A stretch of 64,000 nt of DNA from contig NMRB01000311.1 of the NCBI GenBank assembly GCA_002633025.1, forward strand, positions 355,959-419,958. Direction: 5' to 3'. Position numbers and translations under genes: made by a program. The stretch comes from Notospermus geniculatus. Lineage: Eukaryota; Nemertea; Pilidiophora; Heteronemertea; Lineidae. Each line of letters opens with the position of its first letter. Position 1 is the first letter of the stretch. Below the pieces are notes generated by a model, which was not told the DNA's origin, did not search any database, and worked only from the letters and a program-made list of their open reading frames with translations. This document shows positions 54,929 to 64,000 of the stretch, one piece after another.

Positions 54929-55486
54929 TGGTCGGCGAAGGGCCGGCAGTCAAAGGTAGAATCAATTTCTCATGTCCAAACCCACCTCGCGCATTGTTTT
55001 GCTCATGACGGTTGATTTTAGGATCCACCCCGATCCGCTGGTTGCCTCAAATGATTATTAGCAGTGAGGTAAGGCGTTGTCAGTGGACGAAAGTTGGATG
55101 ACTGAAAAGGCGCAAAGGCCTTGTGTCACTCGTTCACAATGCGCCGGATTGAGCCTATGAATAATGATTGATGTGGGCTAGCCAGCGTAATTTTGTCATC
55201 ACCGAGTTCACAAGAAAACCGACAGCTTTTTTGGTAGGCAATGAATACACATGGCAATGGCATCATTGCATAGTTACTAAAGTATAGCTATGCTCACAAT
55301 AAAGTTGAAGTTGCTGTCGCGCGGATACTAGAAGTAATGCCTGATTGAAATAAAAACCTCCTTATTGGGACCAGGCCGCTAAGAATGTATCATGTCGGCT
55401 GGTTTAAAAGCTTCTTTATCAAACAACGTTTGTGGGCCTGATAGAAAAATGCTTGTTTTATCCCTTCGAAGACAACGCCATTTGTG

Positions 55487-56308
55487 NNNNNNNNNNNNNN
55501 NNNNNNNNNNNNNNNNNNNNNNNNNNNNNNNNNNNNNNNNNNNNNNNNNNNNNNNNNNNNNNNNNNNNNNNNNNNNNNNNNNNNNNNNNNNNNNNNNNNN
55601 NNNNNNNNNNNNNNNNNNNNNNNNNNNNNNNNNNNNNNNNNNNNNNNNNNNNNNNNNNNNNNNNNNNNNNNNNNNNNNNNNNNNNNNNNNNNNNNNNNNN
55701 NNNNNNNNNNNNNNNNNNNNNNNNNNNNNNNNNNNNNNNNNNNNNNNNNNNNNNNNNNNNNNNNNNNNNNNNNNNNNNNNNNNNNNNNNNNNNNNNNNNN
55801 NNNNNNNNNNNNNNNNNNNNNNNNNNNNNNNNNNNNNNNNNNNNNNNNNNNNNNNNNNNNNNNNNNNNNNNNNNNNNNNNNNNNNNNNNNNNNNNNNNNN
55901 NNNNNNNNNNNNNNNNNNNNNNNNNNNNNNNNNNNNNNNNNNNNNNNNNNNNNNNNNNNNNNNNNNNNNNNNNNNNNNNNNNNNNNNNNNNNNNNNNNNN
56001 NNNNNNNNNNNNNNNNNNNNNNNNNNNNNNNNNNNNNNNNNNNNNNNNNNNNNNNNNNNNNNNNNNNNNNNNNNNNNNNNNNNNNNNNNNNNNNNNNNNN
56101 NNNNNNNNNNNNNNNNNNNNNNNNNNNNNNNNNNNNNNNNNNNNNNNNNNNNNNNNNNNNNNNNNNNNNNNNNNNNNNNNNNNNNNNNNNNNNNNNNNNN
56201 NNNNNNNNNNNNNNNNNNNNNNNNNNNNNNNNNNNNNNNNNNNNNNNNNNNNNNNNNNNNNNNNNNNNNNNNNNNNNNNNNNNNNNNNNNNNNNNNNNNN
56301 NNNNNNNN
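55487..56308. other. Assembly gap
   Basis: 822 unresolved bases. The long frames across it are artefacts. Confidence 1.
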
Positions 56309-56496
56309 AGGTGTCAGTGGAAAAGAATAATTGAAATCCGAGTAAAAAATAATGAGAAACACTATAAGTTATTGCAAAATAACGATTCTTGTACGTCGAG
56401 TAGGACAAGTACCTAACAATAGTATAACAACAAGGGTAAACAGCCGAACATGTGCATAGCATTAATATTAGTACAATGAAAACGACGAGAAAGAAA

Positions 56497-56585
56497 GTCC
56501 TGTGCTGGGGATCGATCTACCTAAACCTGGAAAGAAAGAAAGAAATCATTAGTACAACGCCTTAGCCCACTCGGCCACGGGGCGA
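56497..56585 (-). other. tRNA-like sequence
   Basis: The minus strand has GTGGCCGAGTGGGCTAAGGCG (A box region of Ser/Leu type) and AGATCGATCCCC (B box), separated by a purine/pyrimidine microsatellite. Probably a SINE head. Confidence 0.45.
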
Positions 56586-57704
56586 GCTGGCAGCAGACCG
56601 AAAATTTCCTTCCAATGAACCGAACCTCTACGTAGGCCTAATAATAGCTGTATGAAATAGACTCGAGGAGGCATTCACAGACGGGGGGCAGTCATAATCA
56701 TTATAGTTGTAATGCCGCTCATTGCCTCCCCGGGCATTCCTGTTAGGGGGGCAATGATAAATATTACACCGGGTCATCGCCCAGCCATGCCAGCAGCAGG
56801 AGAGGCCAGGATCAGAAAGACTAGGCCTAGGCCCACCGGTGGTAGCTGCATCAGAACCACCACCAGCAGTGCCTGATGCCGTAGACAGCATATTTACTAC
56901 CTCATGGAGCATTCTTGTCGCCTGTTGAAATCGCGCTGGTTCTTGCATTTTTAAAAGTATTAAAAAGTGACCGAAAAAGTGTAAAATATCAACGACGGAA
57001 CGTCAAACTATCGCCGTCCCCGCAGTTGTCAAAATGCGCACTTGACATGTACGAATGGAATGCCGCTTACAGCAGTAACAATACATGTAATTTTACGCCA
57101 CGAGTGCCGCCTTTTGGCGGGGTGTTCAACCTTACGCGTCGGCAGTTATCCGACACGACTTACACGCGACAGCGATAACATCCGACGCAAGTTTACAGAA
57201 ACCGCTCTGGTTATACACGCGTTTTGTTCTGTCCGTTTAAACTCTCAGGAAGAATTATCTGTTACCTGACGCATTAGCAGTTATCCGACAGCACTTATCC
57301 GATACGACTTACACGCGACAGCGATAACATCCGACGCAAGTACAGAAACTGCTCTGGTTATACATACGCGGTTTGTTCTGTGTGTTTAATCTCGCAGAAA
57401 CAATTATCTGTTACCACGTACCACGCCTCAAGTGGCTAGTGGAGGCGTGAAATAGCCTACGCATGCACATGACTCATCGGTTTGCATCGCCGTCTGTCGG
57501 AATGCTTGGAACTACAAATAGACACGGGAACTACAAATAGACCTGTGTCTAAAATAGCCCCGGCGTTGCCCCATTCGCTGGGGCTAATAAGCACAGGGAT
57601 TTCAGACACGGGTCTATTTAGACTCGGCGATTTATAGGTGTAACCGCAAAATCCCTGGGGAAAGCACGGAGGTTTATGTACTCTAACCACTGCTATATAC
57701 TTAC

Positions 57705-58261
57705 TAATGACGAACCCGCGAATTGGACATCCTTCAATTGCCTTCCTTGCCTCTGAAATTGTCGCCATCCCATCGCCGAGGATATACAACATGTACAATG
57801 TATCACAAACGGTATCATCTAATGGTTTTGTGACTGAATGAACTCCCGAGTACGACATTACTATAATTGTTTCGTCAATCTATGCATTATTGATCACTTC
57901 ACATCTATAGAGATCGATAGCCCTGTATTTGAATGTTACTTTTCTGATTCAATTTGACAAAGGATGCATCACAGTATTGTGTTGTATTTTAGAATGCGTT
58001 TTGTTGTTATCCTCGGAACTTTTTAATCGATAATAGAACATCAAACTTGTGATGTAGGGCTGTAGACAAATTACCAGCATATTGCCTAAAACGTTCTTTT
58101 GTTTGTCCTGAGTTTTTAGCACCATGTTTGAACAAGGGGCACAGCATTCCTTCCCTATCCTGCGCTAAACATATCGGCATACCTCTATTAACAATGTTTG
58201 TTAAACTATCGCTTATCAACCTCGCCCCATGTAGAGCAGCTCTCGTTCTTAGGGTCTCCAC
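57705..58261 (-). CDS. Possible exons of an unrecognised gene
   Basis: 57858-57705 begins with an ATG (MSYSGVHSVTKPLDDTVC), stays open for 51 codons and ends at a consensus donor (GTAAGT). 58261-58080 is an open frame (ARLISDSLTNIVNRGMPICL, then LFKHGAKNSGQTKERF) ending at a donor-like GTAATT. Residue composition looks coding. The two do not join to each other in an obvious phase, and I cannot name a family. Confidence 0.3.
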
Positions 58262-58406
58262 GTATGCATTGTATTGTAATCATACATCTCCAACACTGGG
58301 GCGAAAGGCAAGGCTACGGTATTGCAGAATTATGCAGTCACCGCCCGGGGCGCCGGCTATCGACAATAGGTGGAAATATCGCGGCCATTCGAAGAGGTGC
58401 GCACTT

Positions 58407-58578
58407 AATAGGAGCTGTCAGCGAGTTGGCCACTATGTGTCACTACGGCCCAATTCAATGCATCTAGCGGACCCGGTCATTATCGATCGAGCAGCAATCA
58501 CGTAGATTTTCCTGTACATTGGTCCGCTAAGACTTTGCTGCCATCTGTTGGCAATATGCGCGGCTGACTGCTCCTAGT
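58407..58578. mobile_element. MITE family A, full copy
   Basis: Starts AATAGGAGCTGTCAGC and ends GCTGACTGCTCCTAGT, very close to 14052-14224. Confidence 0.85.
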
Positions 58579-59281
58579 CTATACCCTACAACCTGGTTTC
58601 GTTGGATGACGTCATATGCGGTGCCCACTTAATTCTATTGGCTACAACCTGTTCATGGCCGAATGATCACCACCACCTGGAATGACGTCAGGTAATTCGC
58701 GGGAATCCCAATGACGCCATAGAGATGACCTATGAATGTTGGTACGAAAACAGCACAAGCAGCCAGTGTTGGATTTGCTGATAGGCCTACGTAACAGAGC
58801 CTCTGTAGGGGTGTAGATACCTTTTATGGCCGGGGGGGGGGGGGTCCCCCCAAAGNGGGGGGGGGGGGCATTTGCCCCCCCCCCCCCGCGCGCTAGCTAC
58901 GCCCCTGGATCTCTACTAGAAAGTGCCCCAGAAAGACCCCAGTAATTGGAGTCGAAAATTTGCGAAATTCGGCGACGACTTTACTATACTTGTCATTTTG
59001 TGTGTCGGTTTAGTTGTTTTCGATATCGGCCTTAACTTGCCGAGACTTGAGAGAAAAGATCATGCTTGCATTTTGCCTTTATCAAACAATAGAAGTCTAT
59101 TGTGAGGCGGACAAGTTTTTCCTTCCACACCGACCCACAGCAAAGTAGGCCTACCGTGATTCGCGCCACGTGTAACATGCAGCTTATCTGAAAATAGCTA
59201 CAGACCACGTGTTTTTGTTTACATTTTGGTGGGTGGAAGTGCATATGACGTCATCCAAAGAAACCAGGTTGTAGGCTATAG
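58579..59281. mobile_element. TIR element, about 700 bp
   Basis: Inverted ends of about 41 bp: CTATACCCTACAACCTGG.. and CTATAGCCTACAACCTGG.., both continuing TTGGATGACGTCATATGC. A GTGCCCACTTAATTCTAT block lies just inside the left end and just outside the right end. The core has G/C runs with an N (58830-58890). Confidence 0.7.
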
Positions 59282-59757
59282 AATTAAGTGGGCACCTTGA
59301 GGGTGAGGGTGACCAGTTGCACGCTCTTGGTGCAATCGACGTCATCTTCGTATGTACTTCGGCAATTTCCGACGGGCCTCGGTACATGTCTCGACTGGGG
59401 ACATAGGCCTACGTACCCGGGTAGGCCTACATACATGATAGGCCTATAGGCTATGTAGGCCTAGGCCTAGGCCAGGCTTAATAATGAGAGTGATAGGCCT
59501 AGGAAATGTAGGCCATAGGCCTAGGCCTAGTCCTATGCACGACTTGTGTTGTGCATGGGTAGCATAGCATTAATTTGACGGTTATGCTATTAAGAAAATA
59601 ATATTACTGGTACCGGTACCGGTAATGGTAATTGGTGTGAGCATCAGCAGTTTGAACACTTTGTAACATCGATACCTTTAACAGTTGCAGTGACTACTGG
59701 CTTGGCAACATGTCATCTGCTTTTAAGTTCACCTACTCTTTGTACCGTACATTTCAG

Positions 59758-59907
59758 ATCAATCAAGAATGAAAAACATGGGAGACCCACATCTTGCCAA
59801 GAATCTAAGCTGGCTGAGATATAAGCCCTGTATGATGAGCTGTTCAGCACAAGCCAGTCTCAAGTCCAATGACAGCAGCGAGGATGGTGAATATGAGGCC
59901 TCATTAG
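59758..59907 (+). CDS. Exon of an unrecognised gene with terminal-exon array
   Basis: Acceptor CATTTCAG at 59757 and donor GTAAGA at 59908. It is open in one frame: MKNMGDPHLAKNLSWLRYKP through SNDSSEDGEYEASL. It ends in phase 1, matching the four tandem 3' exons downstream. No known domain. Whether the ATG at 59769 is the start is uncertain, because the exon has an upstream acceptor. Confidence 0.45.
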
Positions 59908-60504
59908 GTAAGAGACAAGTCATTTGTTTGGGTCACCTACACCATGAGATCTAATTTTAAAGGGTTCTAGCCATGAATGTATCAACCGTCTTGGTAACGT
60001 GCATTGCCCCGAAAAGATTCCTCAGCAACTATTCCTAGCCTAGACTGGCCACTGCTTTGTTATTTCAAAGTTACCAGATGTAGCACACTGTCTGTGGGTC
60101 ATTTACCGGTATTGTTTATGGAGAAAAGGAAGGCGGTGAAAGTGTCCGGGCCTATTTCTGTTGACTCAATCTCGTTCATGTCCTTAACATTGCAGCATGG
60201 AAGAAACATACCGGTACCGGAAGATGTTTCGGCCTACCAGTATCTGAAAGAGGCCGGAGTGTACTTGTGCCTTGGAACGAAAATGATACCAAGCGATATT
60301 TTTGTGGTGGTGGAGAAAGACACATTTCCCTATGGACATGATGTACCGTAACGGTTGCAGTTGATAAGAAGATGATGAAGCTACATTTGATCTCTGACCA
60401 GACTTGCATTTGAACTTCAAATCTGTTACCTGTTCTCAGAGCGGTACCAGAGGAGGAGAACTCATCTGCAGTATTCATGCTTTCAACAAAATGTGTGTCT
60501 TGCA

Positions 60505-60582
60505 GGAGTGAAGTTCCAAGATCCTCATGCTGAATGCTTGAGAATTGGCAGACAGGACGTGGCTGGACTATTACTGCTTTAA
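60505..60582 (+). CDS. Terminal exon copy 1
   Basis: Acceptor GTCTTGCAG. Reads GVKFQDPHAECLRIG when joined in phase to the exon at 59758-59907, then diverges and stops at TAA. A TTAA-flanked transposon abuts that stop. The exon is shortened relative to the others by loss of about 33 bp. Confidence 0.45.
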   Translation, partial: GVKFQDPHAECLRIGRQDVAGLLLL

Positions 60583-61300
60583 AGTGATCCTAAACCGCCG
60601 GTGCGAGCGAGACAGCCTCGTTTTCATTTTCCCGCGCTACGCCAGTATGAATGAGCGCCTGTCAATCATCACGTCACGTGATTACTATGGAATTTACTAG
60701 GCGATCACTGATTGGGCAAGTTCTGAATGAGTGACAGCTGGTTGTCAAAACAACATGGATGCCACCAGTTCGCCGAGTCGAGATTTCTCCTCGATTCAGG
60801 GGAGTTTTAGAGGATACATTCACGCATAAGAGCATGAAGAGTGTTCAATCCGACATGAGTGACATCATTGATGACGATGTCAGCCGGTATGCTAGGCAAG
60901 TTGGTCTTTTCTCGTAAGGAGCCCCAGAATTCGCTGACGTTACACCGGCACGGCGGCGAGATCTGCAGTCCGGCAATATGTTAATGATGCCATTCATACA
61001 AACAACCTCCTCATCGTCTTAAAACGGAGTTCTTTCTTTATTATGAGCCACTTCGATAATGTCTGTGGACAATCCACAGCTGCTGGTTAGCATTTGCTAC
61101 CTTTTAACGTCGCCCTTTCCCTTCTTTCACTTCTCGCTTCGGCATCCTGTCTGCTGTGCGGTTTGCACGATTGACAAACTCAGTGAAGGTAGCGTACTGC
61201 GCATGCTCAGAAGCCAGGAGCCGCGGAAATCGGAAGTTCCATTTTCGTGGGCGGTGAAAATGATCGGGTGCCAACTTTTGCTTGGCGGTTTAGGACCACT
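60583..61300. mobile_element. 718-bp TTAA-flanked element
   Basis: Ends AGTGATCCTAAACCGCC and the inverse of AGTGGTCCTAAACCGCC, with TTAA on both sides. The tandem exon repeats show the empty site (TTTAACTGCTC). No transposase frame. Confidence 0.85.
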
Positions 61301-61415
61301 TTAACTGCTCAAGAATTTGTACCGGTACCGAAAACTAGGCCTACGTGACTGAGTAATCATAATGTATTTGATTCTTACAAGTGAGTGTATTGTAATGTGC
61401 TTACTCTGGTTACAG

Positions 61416-61519
61416 TGAAGTTCCAAGATCCTGGTGCTGAATGCTTGAGAATTGGTGGCCACATTGTGCAATCCTGGCGTCTCTTGCTTTCAGACAGGTG
61501 GCTGGACTACATGTATTAA
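61416..61519 (+). CDS. Terminal exon copy 2
   Basis: Acceptor GGTTACAG. Reads VKFQDPGAECLRIGGHIVQS and WRLLLSDRWLDYMY before TAA, in phase with the donor at 59908. Confidence 0.45.
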
Positions 61520-61639
61520 TGTTTTAACTGCTCGAGAATTTGTACCCAAAACTAGGCCAACGTTGACAATTCAATTTTTGCAAATGGGTTTGTTTCAGAT
61601 GTAGGCCTATTGCAATGTGCTCACTCTTGTTAAATACAG

Positions 61640-61701
61640 TGAAGTTCCAAGATCCTGGTGCTGAATGCCTGAGAATTGGTGGCCACATTGTGCAATCCTA
61701 G
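61640..61701 (+). CDS. Terminal exon copy 3, premature stop
   Basis: Acceptor AAATACAG. Identical in sense to copy 2 until a TGG to TAG change truncates it after HIVQS. Confidence 0.4.
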
Positions 61702-61863
61702 CGTCTCTTGCTTTCAGACAGGTGGCTGGACTATACTGTTATTTAACTGCTCAAAAATTTGTACCCAAAACTAGGCCTACGTTGCCAATTCAGTTTTTGC
61801 AAATGGGTTTGTTTCACATGTAGGCCCATTGCAATGTGCTTACCGGTACTCTTGTTAATACAG

Positions 61864-62015
61864 TGAAGTTCCAAGATCCTGGTGCTGAATGCCTGAGAAT
61901 TGGTGGCCACATTGTGCAATCCTGGCGTCTCTTGCTTTCAGACAGGTGGCCGGACTATACTGATTTAAATGGTCAAGAATTTGTACCCAAAACTAGGCCT
62001 AGTGTTAATTACTAG
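61864..62015 (+). CDS. Terminal exon copy 4, with poly(A) signal
   Basis: Acceptor AATACAG. Open through VKFQDPGAECLRIGG, SWRLLLSDRWPDYT and on to TAG at 62013. AATAAA lies 28 bp further at 62043. As the last copy it probably serves as the main 3' end. Confidence 0.45.
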
Positions 62016-62090
62016 CCTATGGATTTTGATAGTTGTATTTGCAATAAAAAATTCATTTCAAGATATATCTTACGCATTTTTTGTCATTGA

Positions 62091-62250
62091 GGGTTAGCTT
62101 TAGGTTCCAGAATCATTGAAACCCCTAAAACAATTAGAACTCAGTCTAGAAGCATTGGATACTCATAAAAAGAGAGTACTTGAATGCTTTTAGAATGAGT
62201 CTAATTGTTTTTAGGGGTTTCAATGATTCTGGAACCCAAAGCTAATCGTT
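62091..62250. mobile_element. Fold-back MITE
   Basis: Inverted arms of about 70 bp containing TTAGCTTTAGGTTCCAGAAT and CATTGAAACCCCTAAAA; short centre. Confidence 0.85.
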
Positions 62251-62254
62251 AATG

Positions 62255-62552
62255 TGTTGGCTTCCAACACTTTCTTAGTGTTCAATTTCCAACACTTCAA
62301 GTTGATAAATCCAACACTTGATCGTGTTACCTGACTCACATTTCAACATTTCATACAGTTGGATTCAACACTTCTTAAACGTGGATTCAACACTTCATAC
62401 ACGTGGATTCAACACTTCATAGATGTTAGAAATCCAACACTTAACAAATCATACTTTCAACACTTTTAAGTGTTGTCACTCTCAAGCCTCTTAGAAAGTG
62501 TTGGATGCAACATTTATAAAGTTGAATACAACACTTGAGTTTTTAGAGTGTA
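62255..62552. repeat. TCCAACACTT satellite-like repeat
   Basis: About 15 occurrences of CAACACTT or its inverse at 14-26-bp spacing. The right edge GTTTTTAGAGTGTA equals the terminus of the MITE at 20143-20302, so this may be a related element without a recognisable left end. Confidence 0.7.
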
Positions 62553-64000
62553 TTCGTCACGCCAGTGGACCTATCCTAGCTATTTGCTTTTTCTTTCACA
62601 GTAAACTGTCACAGAAATCACCATCTATGTGGTAAGTTTCTTGTCGAGTCCTGACGCCATGCCGCTTCTCTCATGTTAAAGTACTACATAATGTGCCTTA
62701 CACAAAGTGAACATCACCAGAAACAGATAAATCTTTTAGTACTGAGATAACATCCGACGTCCTACCGAGAGCAGAATGCCGAAGAAGCGTTACAACTGGA
62801 ATCTTCAATTTCGTCAGAGGCCACTGCATGGCTCCCCACCTTATCAAACCAAAACATGGTACCGTTACGATTCATATCTATAGGCTACATTTCTTGCATA
62901 TTGCCGAAAAACCTGTAAAAGGAACGTTTATGGCGAAGGAAAACTGAACAAGACGACCTGTACGTGTAAATGCGAGTACGGAAATGGACCCAATTTGATG
63001 GTAAGCAACAGGTTCTATTTAGGCCTGCCCTCCTTGTTCTACGACCTCCTCGTTCGTCGTAAAAAGAATTAAACTGCCGTATTTTATTCATGATTTGCGT
63101 TTTTATTTCCGTTTCTCAAAAGAATATCTTTGTTTCGCAACGTCCTTTTTTGGACATATAACCGCCCATATAGATGGCCATGGCCTTAATGGATTTTTTT
63201 CTTGTCAACACAACGAAAACCTGAAATTATTGATCAGATGATAAAATATTTCAGAACCGTGTGAACAAAAGGAAATGTACGCTGATTCTTACGATCCTTG
63301 CGGGTCAATAACGGAGGAGGAATGTGACGTCAACAATTCAGATCGAGGCTTGAATATGCAATTCTGTTCGACGGCTTGCTCCTGCATAAGTTGAAAAAAA
63401 ATGAGAAGAAACAAATACATCAAATTCATTTCTCAAAACGGAAGTACCGATTATTCCAGCCCCCTTATAAGAATCAATACTGCCGTCTCAATCACGTGAT
63501 CCAAAATTCGTTGATTGGTTGAAAAACAGTGGTTGCTCTTTTGTTGAATGACAATGACCAATCAACGCTTTTCGGACGATCACAGTATCGACCACACAGG
63601 CGTCCCCTATCTCAGATTCCTGATCCCCCAGTTGAGACCGGGAACCAATCTTTGCTCGTCATTTGCGAGAAACTCACAGATGGTTTATTTTCAGGGCCAA
63701 TGCCAGGGATAGCCGTGTAGCTTACCATTCTATTGGATAATTAGCCTGCCAAATCGGTTTGTTGACATTAATGCAGCATGCAGGATTAGAAACCCAAGGC
63801 CATCTCGTGTCCTTGAGAGAAACCAGTATTGTGACGAGAAATCGTGTTGCTTACACTCTTAGCATAAAAGGTTCCAAGAGGGTTCTTTGGCCTTCATTTC
63901 TGCTACTAAAATGTTCTATCTGGAACCCTAAGGAACTTTAAGCTGTTAAAACCATTTAGCGAAATTAGGGAGCGCACCTGATTTACCCTGCTCAGTAACC
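62553..64000. other. No gene recognised
   Basis: Nothing convincing is seen. A MITE-like start (ACACTCTTAGCATAAAAGG) appears near 63855 and may continue past the window. Confidence 0.4.

Larger units (their letters stand above)
52697..57425. mobile_element. 4.7-kb fold-back transposon with tandem subterminal units
   Basis: Ends GGTAACAGATAATTG and its inverse. Each arm holds ~145-bp units with GTTATCCGACA, ACACGCGACAGCGATAAC and CTCTGGTTATACA-type blocks, then ACCCCGCCAAAAGGCGG, then the start of a coding frame reading inward: MQEPAR.QQ.TRML at 53669 (+) and 56948 (-). Both frames continue to a CCWHGW block. The arms therefore include the first ~45 codons of one element protein. The core contains an 822-base gap, so any transposase may be hidden. 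Confidence 0.75.

Noticed and set aside
55379-56462. Very long open frames on both strands
   Set aside because: They run through 822 unresolved bases and are artefacts of the gap.
1-64000. CRISPR array, operon or bacterial contamination
   Set aside because: No regularly spaced identical repeats with unique spacers; introns, SINEs and LINEs show metazoan DNA.

Overview
The window looks like eukaryotic, metazoan DNA. It has spliced gene pieces with GT..AG borders, tRNA-derived SINEs, non-LTR and BEL/Pao retrotransposons and many fold-back MITEs. It also shows dispersed CpG, frequent short palindromes such as AGGCCT, ACATGT and ACCGGT, and short assembly gaps. The repeat style and a non-LTR element carrying a 2A-like peptide resemble echinoderm or other marine deuterostome genomes. 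This is an inference from pattern; no marker gene fixes the species. There are no operons, CRISPR arrays or rRNA genes. Several open frames begin at GTG or TTG because they are exon interiors or transposon fragments, and I moved starts where the sequence justified it.

Layout. 1-4.3 kb: MITEs, a long-TIR fold-back and a Penelope-like tail. 5.4-10.2 kb: an intronless RecQ-like helicase gene (+) convergent with a spliced DUF6589-type gene (-), possibly two genes of one large mobile element. 11-16.7 kb: SINE, LINE 3' fragment, minisatellite, fold-backs. 16.7-23.4 kb: a nearly full-length LINE with ORF1, duplicated spacers, a membrane-leader ORF2 start ending in a 2A motif, endonuclease and reverse transcriptase; three MITEs are nested in it. 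23.7-29.1 kb: a 5.4-kb palindromic pair of elements with CXC-domain coding fragments, hosting four more insertions. 29.5-30.8 kb: a second inverted pair of CXC fragments around a fold-back element. 32.1-41.3 kb: a decayed BEL/Pao retrotransposon (gag, protease, RT, RNase H, integrase, DUF5641-like tail) split by at least five later insertions.

41.3-49.8 kb holds what looks like host genes: an inverted duplicate of a small acidic C-terminal exon, then two minus-strand paralogues of a beta-rich family I do not recognise. One of these joins in phase to a signal-peptide plus PAN/Apple exon. 50-59.3 kb is again repeats: a Penelope-like tail, MITEs, and a 4.7-kb fold-back with an 822-base N gap. 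59.7-62.0 kb holds part of a spliced gene with four tandem copies of its terminal exon, each in phase with the same upstream donor. The remainder shows only MITE and satellite material.

The main theme is layered transposition: insertions with clear target-site duplications (TA, TTAA, 5 bp, 9 bp) inside older elements give a relative chronology. Host-gene content is low.
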